Shown here piece after piece: positions 58,356 through 64,000 of a stretch of 64,000 bases of DNA. Location of the stretch: NCBI GenBank assembly GCA_031826515.1, contig CP134536.1, positions 2,182,001-2,246,000 of the forward strand. The letters run 5' to 3'. This DNA comes from Flavobacteriaceae bacterium HL-DH10. Lineage in GTDB: Bacteria; Bacteroidota; Bacteroidia; Flavobacteriales; Flavobacteriaceae. The notes under the pieces were generated by a model. It searched no databases. It had not been told where the DNA came from and saw only the letters and a list, made by a program, of their open reading frames with translations. The position numbers and the translations under genes were made by a program. The first letter of the stretch is position 1, and every line of letters begins with the position of its first letter.

Positions 58356-60191
58356 ATGAAATTTCAAAAAAACCTTGTATTTGTAATAATCTTACTAATA
58401 CTGGTTTCTTGTAAAACAAATCAGGAAGCTGTATATGATAATGCGCGCATTGCTTTCATAGCGGATGCTCATTTACAAGATATTTTTGGAGAATTTCAAG
58501 ACAACGATTATAAGGGGGTTAAAAACCCTCTAACGGGAGAGTATGCAAATATTAGAACTATGGATTCACAATTGCAATCCACCCGAATTTTCAATGAAAA
58601 TTATTTTGCTTTAATCTCAGCATTAAATGATGTTGCAAATAGAGGAATAAAAACGGTAGTCCTTCCTGGTGATTTTAGTGATGACGGGCAACCTATACAT
58701 ATTAGAGGATTAAGACGAATACTTAACGAATTTACCGATACGCATGGTATGTCTTTTTTTGTTACTACAGGAAATCATGATGCGGTAAGACCTTTTTCTC
58801 AAGATGCCACTAAAACAGATTTTTTAGGTAAAGATGGAAAAGAACAGATTCTTACTAGTTCAAAAATGAATTTGGTTATAAATGAAAATCAATTAGAACC
58901 CATTGTGACATCTGATATTAAAAACTGGGGCTATAAAGAAATGACGCAGGAAATGGCTGATTTCGGATTCTTTCCTCAAAAAAAATATGTGTACTGGGAA
59001 ACCCCTTTTTCAAAATATAATTATCAAGATTATAATTATGAAAAAGCTTTAAAAGAATCTTCATTAACAAGAAGAAAATATGCCATTAATAACACTAATG
59101 TATCACTTCCAGATGCTAGTTACTTGGTTGAACCTATAAGCGGAGTTTGGCTCTTAGCTATAGATGCCAATGTATATGTTCCTAATACAAATTTATCAGG
59201 ATTGAAAGAGAATCCTAAAGATTTTTCAGGAGCTAGTATAGGCTATAATAATGTGCTTTTGTATAAAAAACATTTAATAGATTGGGTTAAGAAAGTTTCA
59301 GAAAAAGCAAAACAAAAAGGAAAGATTTTAATTGCTTTTAGTCATTACCCGATGGTTGATTTTAACGACGACGCGTCTTCAGAATTAAAACGTCTTTTTG
59401 GAGTTAATAAAATGCAATTGCATAGAGTCCCAAATGAAGATGTAGCCAAAGCATTTGCAGATGCGGGTCTTCAAATTCATTTTGGAGGACACATGCATAT
59501 AAACGATACGGGTATTAGAACAACAGAAAAAGGCAATACGTTGTTTAATATTCAAACACCCTCATTGGCGGCTTATATGCCAGCTTATAAAATACTTACA
59601 ATCCTTTCTGCTTCAGAGTTTGAGGTGAAAACCATTGTTTTAGATTCGGTTAGAAATTTTAATAGTTTATTTCCCTTTTATGAACAGGAGTATGCATATT
59701 TGAAAAGTATAAAAAATGATAAAATTTGGAATAGAAATATTCTGAATTCTTTAAATTATAAAGATTTTACAGCATGGCATTTAAAAGAATTAGTAAGACT
59801 TCGGTTTTTATCAAAGGATTTTCCAGTTGATTTTTTAGAATCTTTTTTAAAACTTACAGGAAAAGATTTGTTGGAAATAAATAGTAATAGCTCTGAAATT
59901 CATAAATTGTTGTCATCTAATGATTTGACTATTGGTGATTTTGAAAATTGGACGGGTTTTGATATGATATTTGATTTTTATAGGTTGAGAAATTCTGATG
60001 AATTAGCCATTCCAGAAATTGGACTTAGTAGGTTAAAACAATATCAAATGGTGTGTAAACAATTGGAAAATGTTGATGATGAAAAGTTAGTTTTATGGGC
60101 GAAAATATTTCAAAAAACCCTAAAAGGACAACCTTCAAATCACTTCAAAATAAATTTAAAAACAAATAATCTAGAACGTTTAGATCCTTAA
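58356..60191 (+). CDS. calcineurin-like metallophosphoesterase lipoprotein
   Basis: The 611-residue lipoprotein (LILVSC, Cys19) carries the full two-metal phosphoesterase set: Asp37-x-His39 (FIADAHL), Asp106 (LPGDFSDDG), Asn140-His141-Asp (TTGNHDA), the SHYP His, and His379-x-His381 (GGHMH). It is exported, so it should cleave phosphodiesters or phosphomonoesters in the periplasm or at the surface. The roughly 200-residue helical C-terminal extension is unrecognised. Placed 16 bases after GH115 and near the PI-PLC-like gene, it may remove a phosphate-linked substituent (for example phosphoethanolamine) from the glycan. That role is inferred from context. Confidence 0.88.
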   Translation: MKFQKNLVFVIILLILVSCKTNQEAVYDNARIAFIADAHLQDIFGEFQDNDYKGVKNPLTGEYANIRTMDSQLQSTRIFNENYFALISALNDVANRGIKTVVLPGDFSDDGQPIHIRGLRRILNEFTDTHGMSFFVTTGNHDAVRPFSQDATKTDFLGKDGKEQILTSSKMNLVINENQLEPIVTSDIKNWGYKEMTQEMADFGFFPQKKYVYWETPFSKYNYQDYNYEKALKESSLTRRKYAINNTNVSLPDASYLVEPISGVWLLAIDANVYVPNTNLSGLKENPKDFSGASIGYNNVLLYKKHLIDWVKKVSEKAKQKGKILIAFSHYPMVDFNDDASSELKRLFGVNKMQLHRVPNEDVAKAFADAGLQIHFGGHMHINDTGIRTTEKGNTLFNIQTPSLAAYMPAYKILTILSASEFEVKTIVLDSVRNFNSLFPFYEQEYAYLKSIKNDKIWNRNILNSLNYKDFTAWHLKELVRLRFLSKDFPVDFLESFLKLTGKDLLEINSNSSEIHKLLSSNDLTIGDFENWTGFDMIFDFYRLRNSDELAIPEIGLSRLKQYQMVCKQLENVDDEKLVLWAKIFQKTLKGQPSNHFKINLKTNNLERLDP

Positions 60192-60250
60192 ATGGGATTA
60201 AGATTGACTTTGTGATTTAAAAAAATTAAATTGCATTTAGAATTCATTTT

Positions 60251-63200
60251 ATGAGACAGTATTCATTTATTTTAATCATTTTTTTATTTACTTGTTATTA
60301 TTCTAATGCGCAGAATATAAAATTTGAGCATTATAATGATGATAGTGGTTTGTCTCATAATTCAGTTAGGCATATTGTTCAAGACAAAAATGGTTTTATA
60401 TGGTTTGGCACCTTTTCGGGGCTAAATCGTTTTGATGGGTATCAATTTAAAAGTTACTTAAGTTCGTCACTAGGTGAAAATAAAATTTATAATGATGACA
60501 TAACGGCATTAGAACAAGATGAAGATTCTAATAATTTGTGGATTGGAACACGAAAAGGATTGACACTTTTTAAAACTGATACAAATACTTTTAGTACTTT
60601 TTTGACAGAAAAAGGAAATCCAAATAGTTTGCCAGATGAAGAGATTCGATCTGTCCATGTGGATAAATTTAAAAGAGTATGGGTAGGAACCAAAACAAAA
60701 GGAGTTTATTTGTTTTATCCAGAAGAGAATAGGTTTGAAAAAGTTTCTATAAATGGTTTTGAATATGTTAAAGAAATTTTTGAAGATAAAAAGGGACATA
60801 TTTGGATTGGTAGTTTTGGGACTGGGTCCGTCGCAAAAATTACTTTAGATAAAGGAGGAGCAGTTGTTAAAATTACCAACTATACGCTTTCTATTCCGAA
60901 TTCAGATGAGAAAAATCCATATATTAATTTTATTTACGAAGATGGGAAATCTGATATGTTTGTTGGTACCCGCGAAGGTTTATATAAATTAGATAAAGGG
61001 ACAAATTCATTTATAAACCTTTATATCGAAGATGCAGGGGTTAGAGGTAGTTTAGGTCCCTATTTTTTGTCCGTTGCTCAAGCACCAGATGGTAAATATT
61101 GGGTTGGTACTTTAGGGGGTTTGTTAGAATGTGACCAACTGGAAGATATAAATAAAGGTAATTATAAATGGTATTATTCAATTTTATCAGATGATACATC
61201 TTTAGTTGATAATCTGGTTTCGGCACTATATTTTGATGCATCTGGAGTCTTATGGATAGGAACTGAAGATGGATTGGATAAATATGACCCTTATGAAAAT
61301 CAGTTTATCCTCAATAAAGATATTTCTCGTTACATTGGTAATCAAGCTCCTCGTATTCGTGGTTTTGAAAAAACGCATGATGATAAGATAATTGTGGCAA
61401 CCAGACATAATGGGCTTTTTATTTCTAATAACGAAAGTTTTATACCTCTTTATAATAATAGAAAAGATATAGCCAGTATTTATTCTCATGATGGAAAGAC
61501 GTTTTATTGTGGCTTATGGAATGGTAAAATATTAATTTATAATTATGTAACAAATAAATCTAAAGAGATTAATGTTGGTTTTGAAGATGTAGCTGTATTT
61601 GCCTTTGCTAAAATATCAGATAATACTATTATGGTTGGTTCTTTTGGTCAAGGAGCCGTTATTATTAACATCAATAATTTACAAAGACAAGATACCTCAA
61701 GTAGATTGTTGCCAGGTTATTCTATAAACTCTATAGAAAAAGATGGTGCAGATAATGTTTGGTTCGCAACGCAAACAGGCATATTGAAATACAATATTAA
61801 ATCAGGTAATATCGAAACATATAATTTATTAACAAACAAAGAAAATGGACTTGTTAATGATGAAGATGTAAGCGATGTTATGGTAGATAAGCAAGGAAAA
61901 GTATACGCATCTAGCCGTACTGGGTTGAGCTGGTACGATGCTTTAAATAATAATTTTAAATATATCACAGAGCCAAAGGAACTTGTAGGAAAATGGATTA
62001 CTGATATGGTAACCGATACTAATGGGGATTTATGGTTAAATATAAATAACAATAGTGTTGCAAGACTTAAAAGTAATTTAAACGATATTAATGTTTATCA
62101 GGTAAATAGTGGGAACAGATTAGATGTTTTTAGTTCTAGCGGGTTTTATAATTTTGATAATTCTTATATTTATTTAGGCGGTAAAAATGGCGTTATTTAT
62201 TTTTCTCCTCAAGCCATTAATGAAAATCAATGGACGCCAATGCCTATTATTACGGAATTTAAGATTCAGAATAAAGAAGTACGTCCGGGAATGGAGATTA
62301 ATGGGCAAATACCTCTAGTACAGGATTTGAATTCCAGCAAGAATGTAGAACTTAATTATAAAAATCGCAATTTCTCGTTGCAGTTTTCTGTGCCTTCATT
62401 TTCTGATACAAAACTTAATAAGTTTGAATACATGTTGGAAGGCTTTGATAAGAATTGGATCTCTGCTAATAGTAATTCAAGAACCATTCAGTATACAAAT
62501 CTTTTTCCAAATAATTATGTTTTTAAATTAAAGGCTAGCAATAATTATGGGTATTGGAGTGACGTAGCTTCTTATCAAATAAAAATAACACCTCCTTTTT
62601 GGTTAACGCCTCAAGCATTTATCTTATTCGCAGTTGTTTGCTTCTCTATTTTCTATTTTATAAGAAGAGAAGTCAAAAACAGAATTAAATTAAAACAAGA
62701 ATTACTTACAGAGAAAGTAAATAGAGAACGGGATGTTAAATTGAATAATGAAAAACTCCGGTTTTTTACAAATATCTCACATGAATTAAGAACACCTTTA
62801 ACGCTTATTTTAGGGCCTGCTAAACAATTATTAGAGGAAGGTAAAGAAGCTGCTACCGATTATCAAAAAAGCAGATACAATCTTATTCATCAAAATGCGA
62901 TTAGGTTATTGACTTTAGTAAATCAAGTGCTAGATTTTAGAAAAGCGCAGACAGGAGAATTAAAACTTAAAGTTTCAAAAACTGATATTATTACTTATTC
63001 AAGAAACATTTATGAATCGTTTAAAGAACTGGCTTACAATAAGAAAATTCAATTAAATTTTATTTCAGAAAACGATGATATTGTAGGTTGGATAGATAAT
63101 GATAAGTATGATAAAATTCTCTACAATCTTTTGTCAAATGCATTAAAATTCACAAATAAATACGGGAATGTAGACTTGTTTATTAGGCTGAAAAATGGAA

Positions 63201-64000
63201 AAAATGGAGATTATTTAGTTGTTGAAGTCATTGATGATGGAATAGGAATTCCATTAAAGAGTCAAAAAAAGATCTTTACACGATTTTATCAAGCTACAAA
63301 TAGTAAGGAAAATAATACAGGTTCAGGTATTGGTTTATCATTAGTAAAATCGTTAGTTGAACTCCATAAAGGAACGATAGAAGTAGAGAGCGAACCAAAC
63401 AAAGGAAGTGTATTTACAGTAGAGATTCCCATAGATCGAAATTTTTATAAAAGCAAAGAAGTTTTTGAATATAGTATAAAAGATGACAGAAAACCAACAA
63501 TGCCTATTGTACCTGCTAAGAAAATAATTCAGAGTACAGAATTAAAGCAAAAAATATTAGTTGTTGAAGATAATGATGAGCTTAGAAAATATTTGGTAGA
63601 TTATTTATCTGATTATTACAAGGTTTATAGTGCGGGGAATGGAGAAGAAGGTTTGCGAGTTTGCAGACAAATTAAGCCTATTATTTGTGTCGCCGATATA
63701 ATGATGCCAGTTATGAACGGACTTGATTTTTGTGAAGAATTAAAAAGTGATGAATTTATTAGTCATATCCCTGTTGTTTTATTAACAGCACTTTCTGAAA
63801 ATGAAGATAAAGTAAAAGGCTATGGTATAGGGGCAGATGGCTATTTAGTAAAGCCTTTTGATCCTTCATTATTAAAAACGGTTATAGAAAATATTATTAA
63901 GTCAAGATTAGAATTAAAAACTAAATTTTCAGGAGAAGTAGAAAGTGAAATAGGGCTGCTTACGCATTCACCAATTGATGAAGAATTTATGCAAAAAGTC
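60251..64000 (+). CDS. hybrid two-component system regulator of PUL2, cut by right edge
   Basis: The frame stays open from ATG 60251 to the window end (1250 codons). A signal peptide (TCYYSNAQ) leads into propeller repeats (IWFGTFSGLNRFDG and similar). A Y_Y_Y domain (about 700-785) and a membrane helix follow (ILFAVVCFSIFYFI). The kinase has His844 in NISHELRTP. An ATPase domain carries GIGIPLKSQ and GSGIGLSLVK, and a receiver domain has Asp1149 in ADIMMP. The expected AraC-type DNA-binding domain lies beyond the edge. It should sense the imported oligosaccharide and act on the three paired-repeat operators of this locus. Confidence 0.92.
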   Translation, partial: MRQYSFILIIFLFTCYYSNAQNIKFEHYNDDSGLSHNSVRHIVQDKNGFIWFGTFSGLNRFDGYQFKSYLSSSLGENKIYNDDITALEQDEDSNNLWIGTRKGLTLFKTDTNTFSTFLTEKGNPNSLPDEEIRSVHVDKFKRVWVGTKTKGVYLFYPEENRFEKVSINGFEYVKEIFEDKKGHIWIGSFGTGSVAKITLDKGGAVVKITNYTLSIPNSDEKNPYINFIYEDGKSDMFVGTREGLYKLDKGTNSFINLYIEDAGVRGSLGPYFLSVAQAPDGKYWVGTLGGLLECDQLEDINKGNYKWYYSILSDDTSLVDNLVSALYFDASGVLWIGTEDGLDKYDPYENQFILNKDISRYIGNQAPRIRGFEKTHDDKIIVATRHNGLFISNNESFIPLYNNRKDIASIYSHDGKTFYCGLWNGKILIYNYVTNKSKEINVGFEDVAVFAFAKISDNTIMVGSFGQGAVIININNLQRQDTSSRLLPGYSINSIEKDGADNVWFATQTGILKYNIKSGNIETYNLLTNKENGLVNDEDVSDVMVDKQGKVYASSRTGLSWYDALNNNFKYITEPKELVGKWITDMVTDTNGDLWLNINNNSVARLKSNLNDINVYQVNSGNRLDVFSSSGFYNFDNSYIYLGGKNGVIYFSPQAINENQWTPMPIITEFKIQNKEVRPGMEINGQIPLVQDLNSSKNVELNYKNRNFSLQFSVPSFSDTKLNKFEYMLEGFDKNWISANSNSRTIQYTNLFPNNYVFKLKASNNYGYWSDVASYQIKITPPFWLTPQAFILFAVVCFSIFYFIRREVKNRIKLKQELLTEKVNRERDVKLNNEKLRFFTNISHELRTPLTLILGPAKQLLEEGKEAATDYQKSRYNLIHQNAIRLLTLVNQVLDFRKAQTGELKLKVSKTDIITYSRNIYESFKELAYNKKIQLNFISENDDIVGWIDNDKYDKILYNLLSNALKFTNKYGNVDLFIRLKNGKNGDYLVVEVIDDGIGIPLKSQKKIFTRFYQATNSKENNTGSGIGLSLVKSLVELHKGTIEVESEPNKGSVFTVEIPIDRNFYKSKEVFEYSIKDDRKPTMPIVPAKKIIQSTELKQKILVVEDNDELRKYLVDYLSDYYKVYSAGNGEEGLRVCRQIKPIICVADIMMPVMNGLDFCEELKSDEFISHIPVVLLTALSENEDKVKGYGIGADGYLVKPFDPSLLKTVIENIIKSRLELKTKFSGEVESEIGLLTHSPIDEEFMQKV

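Overview
The window is AT-rich and carries SusC/SusD pairs, very long hybrid two-component regulators, lipoprotein signal peptides ending in SC, GH92/GH115/GH89/GH130 enzymes and TAnnTT-type -7 boxes. Together these point to a glycan-degrading member of the Bacteroidota, most likely Flavobacteriaceae. No rRNA gene, complete tRNA gene or CRISPR array was seen.

Region A (1-12452, + strand) is accessory DNA. It holds a gene cut by the window edge, a small zinc-finger protein, an Ntn-hydrolase/proteasome-like protein with a conserved Thr2/Asp18/Lys38 layout, and two adjacent very large genes. Each large gene joins an N-terminal PD-(D/E)xK-type nuclease-like segment to a P-loop STAND/NACHT-type ATPase and a long helical C-terminus. 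This resembles anti-phage STAND (Avs-like) defence proteins. The second member has altered Walker motifs. An 830-base gene-free, hairpin-rich spacer follows.

Region B (12453-32181, - strand) is polysaccharide utilization locus 1 (PUL1). Its order of transcription is hybrid two-component regulator, then susC, susD, a hairpin, a helical lipoprotein, GH130, an MFS transporter, two large unassigned probable helical-barrel proteins, a GH13 glucosidase and manA. A pair of 10-bp direct repeats with a 21-bp period upstream of susC is a likely operator. The enzymes suggest a glycan with mannose and alpha-glucose.

Region C (32182-33192) is gene-free. It contains the 3' half of an initiator tRNA-Met gene without its 5' half, followed by a strong terminator. 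This is the signature left at the far end of an element integrated into a tRNA gene. It implies that everything to the left, including PUL1 and the defence-like genes, may lie on an integrated island.

Region D (33193-64000, + strand) is PUL2. It encodes GH2, GH43, a decayed stretch, GH89, a GlcNAc/hexose-type MFS permease, a NagB-deacetylase fusion, SusC/SusD, two GH92 alpha-mannosidases, a small unknown secreted protein, a phosphoinositide phospholipase C-like lipoprotein, GH115, a calcineurin-like phosphoesterase lipoprotein and a hybrid two-component regulator that runs off the right edge. Three transcription units of this locus share one operator architecture: two TCYAT half-sites 21 bp apart, with a TAAnTT box exactly 26 bp after the second half-site begins. 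The enzyme set (PI-PLC, phosphoesterase, alpha-mannosidases, alpha-GlcNAcase, beta-galactosidase, glucuronidase) suggests a glycoprotein substrate, possibly including its GPI anchor; this is inference.
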